This document shows positions 8,521 to 16,792 of a DNA stretch of 57,071 nucleotides, piece after piece; positions within the stretch are counted from its first letter, which is position 1, and every line of letters starts with the position of its first letter. The DNA is from JTS-RE37 sp041743975 (GTDB lineage: Bacteria > Bacteroidota > Bacteroidia > Flavobacteriales > Flavobacteriaceae). The notes beneath the pieces are model-generated. The model saw only the letters and a list, made by a program, of their open reading frames with translations. It made no database searches and was not told the DNA's origin. A program made the translations under genes and the position numbers. Location: positions 1 through 57,071 of the forward strand of contig JBGTLT010000078.1 of NCBI GenBank assembly GCA_041743975.1. The letters are read 5' to 3'.

Positions 8521-9378
8521 ATGAAGGTCCATCCCTTTAAAATCCCAAAACCGGTACACACCAGCTTGCTGGTACAGGTAGACCGGGCAGGGTCATTTTA
8601 TGCTAAATTACACCAGCATGAGGAAATACAGATCAGCTGTATTCTACAGGGTAACGGGAAATTGGTCATAGCGGACAGCATACATCCGTATGGACCCGGT
8701 GATAGTGTGGTAATCGGACAAAACTGCCCGCATGTTTTCCAGAGCAATCCATCCGGGGATGTGTCCCATATGGTCTCCCTTTTTTTTACAAAAAAATCTT
8801 TCGGGGAGGAATTTTTCGAAATACCGGAATTGGCGCAACTCCGGGGTTTTTTCGGAAGGTCGGATGCCGGATTCCTTGTAAAATCGAATAAGGTTGGCAT
8901 AGCACAGCGTATTCTTGCTGTATCCCGCAGCCATACGTTATACAGGTTCCTGCTCTTTTTACAGCTGTTGTCAGACCTGGCCCGATCTGAAGGACAGGTA
9001 CTAGCCGGCTTCGTCTATCCCAAAAAACTGACACCCAGTGAAGGCAACCGTATGCAGACCGTTTATGATTATGCCATGCGTAATTTCCAGCATGATATCA
9101 GCCTCAAAACTGTAGGGTCACTGGCCCACATGAGTCCGGGGGCCTTCTGCCGGTTTTTTAAGCAGCGTACCAACAAAACATTCTTTCAATTCCTTATTGA
9201 ACTCCGGATAGAGCATGCCAGCCAGATGATCTCGGCTGCCCCTGGCTATTCCATTGCAGAAATTGCGGAATTATCCGGCTTCCGCTCTATTTCAAATTTC
9301 AACAGGAAGTTCCGGAATGCCAAGGGACTTACCCCTACCTCCTATTTTAAGAAAATGCAGGGTACCCTAAAAAAATAG
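8521..9378 (+). CDS. AraC-family transcriptional regulator
   Basis: 285 residues. The N-terminal ~150 residues form a cupin-like sensor (HQHEEIQISCILQGNGKL, then GPGDSVVIGQNCPHVF), and the last ~100 residues carry the two helix-turn-helix units of the AraC/XylS family, with the second ending in the classic SISNFNRKFRNAKGLTP. AraC proteins with this layout usually activate a neighbouring catabolic operon on binding its substrate. It is divergent from the hydroxyproline operon with 134 bases between the start codons, so I infer that it controls that operon, probably in response to a hydroxyproline-derived ligand. Confidence 0.9.
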   Translation: MKVHPFKIPKPVHTSLLVQVDRAGSFYAKLHQHEEIQISCILQGNGKLVIADSIHPYGPGDSVVIGQNCPHVFQSNPSGDVSHMVSLFFTKKSFGEEFFEIPELAQLRGFFGRSDAGFLVKSNKVGIAQRILAVSRSHTLYRFLLFLQLLSDLARSEGQVLAGFVYPKKLTPSEGNRMQTVYDYAMRNFQHDISLKTVGSLAHMSPGAFCRFFKQRTNKTFFQFLIELRIEHASQMISAAPGYSIAEIAELSGFRSISNFNRKFRNAKGLTPTSYFKKMQGTLKK

Positions 9379-9505
9379 GTCGGATTTTTGCGCCGCCTGT
9401 TGTGCCAGACTTATATTTTATGCTCCAAGAATTGGCAGTTACCGTCAATTTGTTCTTTTCTTTTTACTATTTTTGCTAAATTTTCAATTTTATCGCACTA
9501 TTCTT

Positions 9506-11065
9506 ATGAAGAAATTATTATGGGTGGCATTGATCATACTCTGGGCATGCAATTCTTCCCTGAAGACCACTTCCGAACCGCCAACCGCGGAAAAAGAGCA
9601 GGTAGCTGTAACAACGTATGCTGAGACAATCACCGAGGCCGAATTAAAAGAGCACTTGTTTACCTATGCTTCTGATGAATTCGAAGGCCGTGAAACAGGA
9701 ACCCCCGGACAGCGGAAGGCTGTGGAATATATCAAAGAATACTATCAAAGAATTGGTATTCCCGCAGCTAAAAAGGATGGGGATTACTTTCAAAATGTAC
9801 CCTTGGAGATGAGCCGGTTACCATCCGGAACCATAGAGACGGGAGGCATGGAATATACGATAGGGGAAGATTTTCTGTCTTTCAGCGGCGCTGAAGGGAC
9901 CTACGATGAAATAATTTATGCAGGCTACGGAATAGAAGATGGATCGTACTCGGATTACAAAGACCTGGATGTAGCAGGAAAAATAGTATTGATTAAATTC
10001 GGGGAGCCGAAAAAGGCAGATGGCACCTACCTGATTTCCGGAACTACAGCGCCGTCTGTCTGGAGCAATATGTCCGAAGCTATTGGTAAAAGGACTGAAT
10101 TGGCAACAGAAAAGGGTGCGAAGGGTATCCTTTACTATGACCCGGGTAACTATTCGCGGTTTAAAGGCTATTTTGAATACATGGAAACAAACCATGGGGG
10201 GGGTATGGCCATCGCGGATAATGATCAAGCTGCGCCACTGGTGGTAATGAATACGGATATGACGATGGCTATTTACCCTGATATTGAAGAAAAGGACAGT
10301 CCTGCAACGATAGATACGGAATTGAAATTCCAGTTGAAAAGCGCTAACCTCAGCGTGAAAACGGAAAATGTTGTGGCATACCTGAAGGGATCTGAGAAAC
10401 CGGATGAATACATCATCATTTCTTCACACCTGGATCATATTGGGATAACAGCCGACGGTAAGATCAACAATGGTGCCGATGATGATGGTTCGGGGACGGT
10501 GGCAATGCTCGAAATCGCACAGGCGTTTAAAAAAGCGGCGGATGCGGGAAATGGCCCAAAAAGGTCCCTGGTCTTCCTTCATGTTACCGGGGAGGAAAAG
10601 GGATTGCTCGGTTCCCAGTATTATACAGACATAGACCCCATCTTCCCGATGTCACAGACGGTTTCCAATCTCAATATCGATATGATTGGCCGCATAGACC
10701 CAAAACGTTCCGGGGACCGGAATTATATTTATCTTATAGGATCGGACAAACTGAGTTCGGAACTGCACACGATCTCTGAGGAGGTCAACCGGAAATATAC
10801 CAACCTGGAACTCGACTACACATACAACGATGAGAATGATCCCAACAGGTTTTATTACCGAAGCGATCACTACAATTTCGCCAAAAACAATGTTCCCATT
10901 ATCTTTTACTTCAGCGGCACCCACGAAGATTATCACAGGCCCGGGGATACGCCCGACAAAATAAATTATGATTTGCTGCGCCATCGTACCCAGCTGATTT
11001 TTTATACGGCCTGGGAACTGGTAAACAGGGATCAGCGGATCACTGTAGATAAGGATACCAAATAG
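9506..11065 (+). CDS. M28 family metallopeptidase, lipoprotein
   Basis: 519 residues from the ATG at 9506, chosen because MKKLLWVALIILWACNSS is a lipoprotein signal (Cys15). A protease-associated insert fills about residues 120-260. The M28 zinc ligands are all visible: His308 (SSHLDHIG), Asp325 (NGADDDGSG), the Glu363-Glu364 pair (TGEEKG; catalytic base and ligand), Asp in NIDMIGR and the late His in GTHEDYHRPGDTPDKI. M28 enzymes are exported aminopeptidases or carboxypeptidases. It lies next to the hydroxyproline locus and ends at a strong terminator, so it is probably a single-gene unit. Confidence 0.92.
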   Translation: MKKLLWVALIILWACNSSLKTTSEPPTAEKEQVAVTTYAETITEAELKEHLFTYASDEFEGRETGTPGQRKAVEYIKEYYQRIGIPAAKKDGDYFQNVPLEMSRLPSGTIETGGMEYTIGEDFLSFSGAEGTYDEIIYAGYGIEDGSYSDYKDLDVAGKIVLIKFGEPKKADGTYLISGTTAPSVWSNMSEAIGKRTELATEKGAKGILYYDPGNYSRFKGYFEYMETNHGGGMAIADNDQAAPLVVMNTDMTMAIYPDIEEKDSPATIDTELKFQLKSANLSVKTENVVAYLKGSEKPDEYIIISSHLDHIGITADGKINNGADDDGSGTVAMLEIAQAFKKAADAGNGPKRSLVFLHVTGEEKGLLGSQYYTDIDPIFPMSQTVSNLNIDMIGRIDPKRSGDRNYIYLIGSDKLSSELHTISEEVNRKYTNLELDYTYNDENDPNRFYYRSDHYNFAKNNVPIIFYFSGTHEDYHRPGDTPDKINYDLLRHRTQLIFYTAWELVNRDQRITVDKDTK

Positions 11066-11074
11066 TAAATCAGT

Positions 11075-11105
11075 AAAAAGCCCGATCTGACGATCGGGTT
11101 TTTTT
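11075..11105 (+). terminator. Rho-independent terminator of the M28 gene
   Basis: CCCGATC, loop TGAC, GATCGGG, then seven T. It starts ten bases after the stop codon. Confidence 0.92.
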
Positions 11106-11136
11106 GGCTTGTTGGTTGCCACTCTGCCTACTGCAT

Positions 11137-11170
11137 AAAAAAAGGTCCCGCCTGATCAGGCGGGACCTTT
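11137..11170 (-). terminator. Terminator of tRNA-His
   Basis: A perfect 24-base palindrome (GGTCCCGCCTGA and its complement) at 11144-11167, followed on the minus strand by seven U. It lies directly after the 3' end of the tRNA. Confidence 0.9.
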
Positions 11171-11182
11171 ACGTTGTATTTG

Positions 11183-11257
11183 GGTGGAAGACCGGGTTCG
11201 AACCGGCGACCCTCGGTACCACAAACCGATGCTCTAACCAGCTGAGCTACAACCACC
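11183..11257 (-). tRNA. tRNA-His (anticodon GTG)
   Basis: Minus strand. Anticodon stem TCGGT/ACCGA with loop TTGTGGT gives GTG. The D-arm (AGCTCAGCTGGTTAGAGC) and T-loop (TTCGAAC) are standard. Discriminator C73 and an encoded G at position -1 (base 11257) are the His identity pair. CCA is not encoded. The acceptor stem GTGGTTG/CTTCCAC has two adjacent T-T mismatches (pairs 5-68 and 6-67). Confidence 0.93.
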
Positions 11258-11445
11258 ATGTACAAGCGGTGGCAAAGGTAATTTTTTTACTGATTGATTC
11301 AAACTAAAACAAGCGATATTTTATGCCCTGACCCACCTTACGCTTTTGACTCCAATTGCCCGTATCCCTACCACTGCTTCCCAGGACATGAATATTCGAC
11401 ATCCTACACAGTTCATCCGGTGAAACACACAAAAAAAGCTATTTC

Positions 11446-11481
11446 ACAACATTTATTAGGCTATGGTACAACATTTATTAG
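11446..11481. promoter_or_regulatory. Direct repeat ahead of the histidine kinase gene
   Basis: ACAACATTTATTAG occurs at 11446-11459 and again, identically, at 11468-11481. The period is 22 bases, close to two helical turns, and the second copy ends 47 bases before the kinase start. Two half-sites on one DNA face suggest a dimeric activator, but no protein is known to me to bind this sequence. Confidence 0.5.
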
Positions 11482-11528
11482 TATGAGCCCTTATTGGGGA
11501 TTATTTTAGGACCTGAAAAAAAGTTATT

Positions 11529-13619
11529 ATGTCCTGGCTACCAACCTACCACTTTGCCATATTAAAGGGCTTCAAAAGAAGTTCCTTTTATATTCTGGCC
11601 CTGGTATGTACCATGGTTGTCTGCAATGCGCAGGATAAGGAAAAGGCCCAACTGGAAAATAGGATTTCCGGCCTTAAAGCCGGTAACAAATTCAAAGTAA
11701 GTGATACAACCTATATCAATTTACTGAACAACCTGGCAAAGAAACAACGATACTACCATACGGACAGCCTCCTCCTCCTTTCCCGGCAGGCACTTAAATA
11801 CAGCACCAAAGCCGGGTATTTAAAAGGAGAAAGTACTGCGCTGTTGCGCCTTGGTGATTACTATTCTGACCAGGGTGATAATGTGAAAGCTATCCGGTAT
11901 TACTGGAAATCCTCTGAAATTGCCAAAAAAATACGCAACCCCGCACTAATTGTGCGGTCATTGAACAACCTGGCCGGGGAATACACCTACAAAGGCGATT
12001 ATGCCAAAGCATTGAATGGTTATCTGGAGGCCATTGAACTGGCCGAAAAGTTGAATGAAATAAAAATGCTTTCTATCCTCAATGAAAATATAGCCAACCT
12101 CTATGCATCCCAGAAGGATTACGAACAATCACTGGATTTTTATACAAAGGTCAGGGAAATCAATAACAAGCTGGGAAATGAAATCTTTATAGCCGAAACC
12201 TTGAGTAACCTGGCTTCTGTCTATGCCGATATGGGGAAGCTTGAATACGCCATGTTCAATATCAATAAAAGCATCAGGACATTTGAAGAAAAGGGGATAC
12301 GAGACTGGCTGGCGTTTGCCTATGAGATAAAGGGAAAGGTATATCTCAAGGAAGGTAAATACAAATGGGCACTATTCTGGTATAACCAAAGCAAGTTGCT
12401 GCATGATAAACTAAATGATGACCGGAGCAAGATCGACCTGTTAAACGGGATGGCGGAAGCATACCTGGCATTGGGGCAGGACAAATTATCCGAGCAGTAT
12501 GCCAATGAGGCCTTCGGGATATCCAACAATATCCAATTTATAGAAGGCATCCTTAAATGTGCAAAAACCCTGTACATCATCCATAAAAACAAAAAAGATT
12601 ACGTGGGGGCCCTGGCCTACCATGAGATCTACCAAAAACTTTCCGATACCCTTACCCGGAATGAGAACAAGCAAAGCCTGACACTCTTCAAGACGAAAAT
12701 GCAATTTGACGATCAGAAGGCCAGAATGATTGTCGATAACGAAAAAGCACTTGCCAAACAACAATCCTATATATATGCCACCATGGCGTTTCTATTGATT
12801 TTTATCGGCATAACCCTTATTGTATTCAGGGGGCAAAAGGTTCAGAAGAAATTGAATGCCAAACTACAGGCAAACCATGAGATCCTGGAAAAAAGGGAAC
12901 AGGAACTGATTCATAGCAATGATACAAAAACAAAGTTGTTTTCAATCATAGGACATGACCTCCGAGGCCCCATAGCAGCACTTAACGGGCTCCTTAATAT
13001 GTTCAAGAACGGGGAAATAGGGAAAACGGAATTCCTTGAATTTATGCCTAAATTAAGGGATGATGTGGAACACATTTCCTTTACACTGAACAACTTATTA
13101 TCCTGGGGCTTTACCCAGATGAATGGATCCTATACCAAGCCATCCATCATTCCGATAGACACACTGGTCATAGAAAATATACAGCTGCTGTCTGAAATAG
13201 CGGACAATAAATCCATCAAAATCGTCAATAGCATTTCGGAAAATACCCTGACCTGGGCAGACAGTAACCAGATCGACATCGTCGTGCGGAACCTCCTCAG
13301 CAATGCACTGAAATTTACCCAGGAAAACGGGATGGTCACCATTGAGGCTTATGAAAAAACCGATTATTGGCAAGTCCTTGTCAGGGATACAGGAATAGGG
13401 ATGGAAAGTAGCGTTGTGCGTAAATTATTTGAGAAGAATTCCAGTTTTACCACCTACGGAACCAACAATGAAAAAGGCACAGGATTGGGATTATCACTGT
13501 GCAAGGAAAGGGTAGAAAAAAATAACGGCCAGATCTGGGTAACCAGTATACCCCGCAAAGGTACGACCTTCTATTTTACCTTACCCAAAGCTGAAAATAA
13601 ATATAGCAAAGCCAGTTAA
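11529..13619 (+). CDS. Sensor histidine kinase with TPR sensor domain
   Basis: 696 residues. A signal or anchor sequence (to about residue 35, ending NAQ) is followed by tetratricopeptide repeats (about residues 65-370) predicted to be periplasmic, a membrane helix (about 413-433), a coiled coil and the kinase core. His476 in IIGHDLRGP is the phosphorylation site; the N-box (VRNLLSNALKFT, about 585-596), G1 (VRDTGIGM) and G2 (GTGLGLSLCKERV) form the ATP site. No response regulator gene lies nearby, so its partner is unknown. It ends convergently with bshB1, the two stop codons overlapping. Confidence 0.93.
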   Translation: MSWLPTYHFAILKGFKRSSFYILALVCTMVVCNAQDKEKAQLENRISGLKAGNKFKVSDTTYINLLNNLAKKQRYYHTDSLLLLSRQALKYSTKAGYLKGESTALLRLGDYYSDQGDNVKAIRYYWKSSEIAKKIRNPALIVRSLNNLAGEYTYKGDYAKALNGYLEAIELAEKLNEIKMLSILNENIANLYASQKDYEQSLDFYTKVREINNKLGNEIFIAETLSNLASVYADMGKLEYAMFNINKSIRTFEEKGIRDWLAFAYEIKGKVYLKEGKYKWALFWYNQSKLLHDKLNDDRSKIDLLNGMAEAYLALGQDKLSEQYANEAFGISNNIQFIEGILKCAKTLYIIHKNKKDYVGALAYHEIYQKLSDTLTRNENKQSLTLFKTKMQFDDQKARMIVDNEKALAKQQSYIYATMAFLLIFIGITLIVFRGQKVQKKLNAKLQANHEILEKREQELIHSNDTKTKLFSIIGHDLRGPIAALNGLLNMFKNGEIGKTEFLEFMPKLRDDVEHISFTLNNLLSWGFTQMNGSYTKPSIIPIDTLVIENIQLLSEIADNKSIKIVNSISENTLTWADSNQIDIVVRNLLSNALKFTQENGMVTIEAYEKTDYWQVLVRDTGIGMESSVVRKLFEKNSSFTTYGTNNEKGTGLGLSLCKERVEKNNGQIWVTSIPRKGTTFYFTLPKAENKYSKAS

Positions 13620-14338
13620 ATCAGAGCATCCAGGCCTTTTATGGCAAGGTGCCTTTCCGTTGTAAACCCTTCTGCATATTCAACCCCTACTAACCGCCCA
13701 AGATCCCTCGCCCGGTAGGCAATACTATCTGTAAAATTCCTGCTACTGATAGGAGTTTCAGGGGCATCGCTTGTAGGGTCATAGAATTGAGATGCATAGG
13801 CAGCGATCGCTTTCATCTTGATCTCAATAAAGCCTGTAACATCTACCACGAAATCGGGCTCCAGGTTTTTCCACTGAATATAGTGGTATACCTGTCGTGG
13901 CCTCCAGGGTTCCTGCCATTTGTCATCGCCAGGGGCCTTCGTATCAATTTTGACAAGGGCACTAAGGAAACAGGCATCACTTACCAATTTACTTCCTCTT
14001 GCATGGTCAATATGCCTGTCCTCCACGGCGTTACACAATACCACCTCCGGGCGGAATTTACGTATAACGGCAATGACCGCCAGTTGGTGCTGCCGGTCAT
14101 TCACGAAAAAACCATCCTCAAAGCAAAGGTTCTCGCGAACTGCCAGTCCCAATATATCGGCCGCGGTCGCGGCTTCCTTTTCCCGGAGTTCCGCACTGCC
14201 CCTGGTGCCCAGCTCCCCCCTGGTAAGATCAATAATCCCAACTTTCTTTCCATTTGCTATTTCAAGGGCGATGGTTGCTCCCGCGCCTAATTCTGCATCA
14301 TCCGGATGGGATCCGAATACTAGTATGTCTAATTTCAT
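13616..14338 (-). CDS. bshB1: Bacillithiol biosynthesis deacetylase BshB1
   Basis: 240 residues, standard for BshB1. It removes the acetyl group from GlcNAc-malate in bacillithiol synthesis. PIG-L/LmbE zinc ligands are visible: His11, Asp13 and Asp14 (HPDDAELG) and His109/His112 (DRHIDH). The start MKLDILVFG is typical of the family. The gene overlaps the last bases of the convergent histidine kinase by four bases. The next gene upstream on the same strand is a cystathionine synthase/lyase, which would supply cysteine, the third component of bacillithiol. Confidence 0.93.
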   Translation of the reverse strand: MKLDILVFGSHPDDAELGAGATIALEIANGKKVGIIDLTRGELGTRGSAELREKEAATAADILGLAVRENLCFEDGFFVNDRQHQLAVIAVIRKFRPEVVLCNAVEDRHIDHARGSKLVSDACFLSALVKIDTKAPGDDKWQEPWRPRQVYHYIQWKNLEPDFVVDVTGFIEIKMKAIAAYASQFYDPTSDAPETPISSRNFTDSIAYRARDLGRLVGVEYAEGFTTERHLAIKGLDALI

Positions 14339-14463
14339 CTATTCATCGATTTCTTACTATTGCTGTTTTTTGGCTTATGGAGCCTATACCCCGTGGCGCT
14401 GATAACCATGGCAGGAATATATGGATACTACTACAGGAGGCCCTGATGGTCAACCGGCACCCA

Positions 14464-15645
14464 CTACCGGGAACTGATGGTATTCCCGATGCTAATAGTA
14501 TGAAGGGCCTGTTCAATGTCTGCAATGAGGTCCTCCGGCTCCTCAATCCCAAGGGAGAACCGGATTAGGCCATCCCTAATCCCCTGACGCCGCCTTTCTT
14601 CCGCTGAAAGGGAGACATGGGATGTTTTGGCTGGAGAAATCACCGTGCTCTCCACCCCCGCCAGGCTCATCACCGGCTTGATCAACCGCAGTGCTTTTTG
14701 AAATCCCGTGGCATCCAAATGCGCATTCAGCTCAAAGGAAAGCATGCCTCCAAAACCATGCATCTGGGCTTTGGCAAGTTCATGGTCCGGATGGGATGGC
14801 AGGCCCGGGTAGTGGACCCTTTCTATGTCTAAATTGTCATACAGGTAGGTTGCCAACTGCATGGCATTGGCATTCTGAGCCTTTACGCGAAGCCCCATGG
14901 TCTTTATACTTCGATCCAGCAGCCATACGGTGTACTCGCTCAGGCTTCCCCCAAGGCTCCTGGCCAGATTTGCAATTGGTCCCATTAATTTTTCTGAAGT
15001 TGCAATGGCACCGGCACATATATCGGAATGGCCACCCATATATTTGGTCGCACTGTGGATCACAATATCAATCCCAAAATCGATGGGGTTTTGGTTAACG
15101 GGACTGGCGAAGGTATTGTCTATCATTGTCACCAGCCCATGCTTCCCTGCCAAATCAGCCACCGCTTTCAGGTCTGTTATCGTCAACAGGGGGTTCGATG
15201 GGGTTTCCACATACATCACCTTTGTATTGTCACGGATCTGGGATTCAAAATCCTTAGTATCCAGTCCGTCCGTAAAGGAATAGGATATCCCATATCGCTC
15301 AAACTGATTAATTACCAGGCTGTAGGTTCCCCCGTACAGCATATTTTGTAAAACCACATGGTCTCCGGCACTCAGGTACGAGAGCAAGGCCGTACTCACG
15401 GCAGCCATCCCACTTCCAAAGATCAAAGCGGTTTCAGCATGTTCGAGTGCCGCGATCTTTTCCGACAGCCCCGTTTGGTTCGGGGTATTAAAGTAACGCG
15501 GATAGCGCTTGATATCCACATCGTCAAATGCATAAGAAGTTCCCATATAGAGCGGGGAGACAGCTCCTTTATAGGTATCATCCTTCAGTTCACCGGTATG
15601 TGTGCAAATCGTATTGAGTCCCTTCGATCTGTCTGCCATATTCAA
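14464..15645 (-). CDS. Trans-sulfuration enzyme, PLP-dependent (cystathionine gamma-synthase/lyase family)
   Basis: 393 residues, Cys/Met metabolism PLP family. The PLP lysine sits in HSATKYMGGHSD; ETPSNP (substrate loop) and the phosphate-binding GSGMAAVSTA segment are clear. Such enzymes make or cleave cystathionine, or release methanethiol from methionine; these roles are hard to separate by eye. The conserved C-terminal AKTSHVSLS loop is present. The ATG six bases downstream (MADRSKG) is an equally good start. It lies 125 bases upstream of bshB1 in the same direction and may be co-transcribed with it. Confidence 0.88.
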   Translation of the reverse strand: MNMADRSKGLNTICTHTGELKDDTYKGAVSPLYMGTSYAFDDVDIKRYPRYFNTPNQTGLSEKIAALEHAETALIFGSGMAAVSTALLSYLSAGDHVVLQNMLYGGTYSLVINQFERYGISYSFTDGLDTKDFESQIRDNTKVMYVETPSNPLLTITDLKAVADLAGKHGLVTMIDNTFASPVNQNPIDFGIDIVIHSATKYMGGHSDICAGAIATSEKLMGPIANLARSLGGSLSEYTVWLLDRSIKTMGLRVKAQNANAMQLATYLYDNLDIERVHYPGLPSHPDHELAKAQMHGFGGMLSFELNAHLDATGFQKALRLIKPVMSLAGVESTVISPAKTSHVSLSAEERRRQGIRDGLIRFSLGIEEPEDLIADIEQALHTISIGNTISSR

Positions 15646-15988
15646 TTATTTTAAGTGGCCTAAAGTTACAAAAATAGACCAAACCAGAACCTTTTTAAGG
15701 ATGTTCGCCCGAATGCGGCAAACAGCGGGATTTTGAAGACAGTTCCCTTCGGTAATGTGCATCAGAACAGCCCTGTGGCGCGGGAGGGCAGCCTACTGCC
15801 AAGGCTAAAATAACCGACGCCTTTTTTCGGAAAGCACCAGGCATCTGTGCTTCAGGACAGGGTAAATGCCGGCCAGTCCCGCGATAACAGCTTCATCCCG
15901 GGAAAGGATACATCAGGATCGATACTAAAGGAAGCATAATGCCGTTAGTCAGGTAGTAGGCCGGTTGGCCCCTGAAAATAGTGGTACC
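15646..15988. other. 343-base intergenic region between divergent genes
   Basis: This GC-rich stretch separates two divergently transcribed genes and must hold both promoters. I looked for B12, SAM and other riboswitch cores because a trans-sulfuration gene follows, and found none. A GGCAGCCTACTGCC hairpin (about 15786-15799) stands out. No open frame looks real. Confidence 0.4.
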
Positions 15989-16783
15989 ATGAACAATTTT
16001 TCTTATTTAGTGTTGGTGTTCCTGTTGTGCATGTCCTGTTCCAAAGATACCGGATCAAGAATCATAACCGATGAGAATGGCGACCCCAGGACAGTAAATC
16101 CTGCCGGCAACCAAAAATCAATTGGGGACAGTGCACAGGACCTCCTCGCGGCTTCCCCTTTTGAAAGTCTGAGTATTGGGATCTACTATGTTGCCGGACT
16201 CAAACCAACTGCCAATACCATTGCCAATTTTGAATCCTTTCTGGAGGAACGGTTGCATAAACCCGGGGGCATTGGTATATCCCTGGTGGAGATCGCCTCC
16301 CCCGGACAAACCATTTACAGTATCACGGATATCATTGCGCTGGAGGACCAGCTGAGGAAAGCCTATAATGCAGCGGGGGAAATAGCGGTTTTCGGGCTTT
16401 TTATTGATGGGGAATACTCGGAAAATATCGAAAACGGATCGGTTTTAGGGGTCGCATACCGGAATACCTCCTTTGTGATTTTCGAAGAAACCGTTCAGAG
16501 TTTCAGCGGGCGGCCGTTGGCACCCAGTACCACGGTATTGGAGACAACTGTCTTGAATCATGAATTCGGCCATTTGCTGGGGCTTGTAAATGCCGGAACT
16601 CCGTTACAAAGCGACCATCAGGATGTGGCCCATGGCAGGCATTGCACTGCTGAAGATTGCCTGATGTCCTGGACGGCTGAGACAGGGGAAGGCCTCCTGG
16701 ATGTGATCAGCGGGGGTGCTATTCCCACGCTCGATTCCCAATGCCTTGCTGATCTGCAGGGAAACGGAGGAAAGTACCACTGA
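15989..16783 (+). CDS. Exported lipoprotein with metzincin-like zinc protease motif
   Basis: 264 residues from the ATG at 15989, chosen because MNNFSYLVLVFLLCMSCSKD is a lipoprotein signal. HEFGHLLGL (His191, Glu192, His195) is a zinc-binding HExxHxxG motif, a further His about 15 residues on can be the third ligand, and CLMSW (about residue 226) looks like the methionine turn of metzincins. I infer an extracytoplasmic metalloprotease. Function and substrate are unknown. It ends 9 bases before the stop of the convergent ccsBA gene. Confidence 0.82.
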   Translation: MNNFSYLVLVFLLCMSCSKDTGSRIITDENGDPRTVNPAGNQKSIGDSAQDLLAASPFESLSIGIYYVAGLKPTANTIANFESFLEERLHKPGGIGISLVEIASPGQTIYSITDIIALEDQLRKAYNAAGEIAVFGLFIDGEYSENIENGSVLGVAYRNTSFVIFEETVQSFSGRPLAPSTTVLETTVLNHEFGHLLGLVNAGTPLQSDHQDVAHGRHCTAEDCLMSWTAETGEGLLDVISGGAIPTLDSQCLADLQGNGGKYH

Positions 16784-16792
16784 CCGGCCTCG

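Noticed and set aside
13787..14402. Two plus-strand open frames of 160-167 codons
   Set aside because: Both are antisense to bshB1, whose catalytic residues are all visible on the other strand.
15646..15988. Possible riboswitch ahead of the trans-sulfuration gene
   Set aside because: I looked for B12, SAM and TPP core motifs on both strands and found none.
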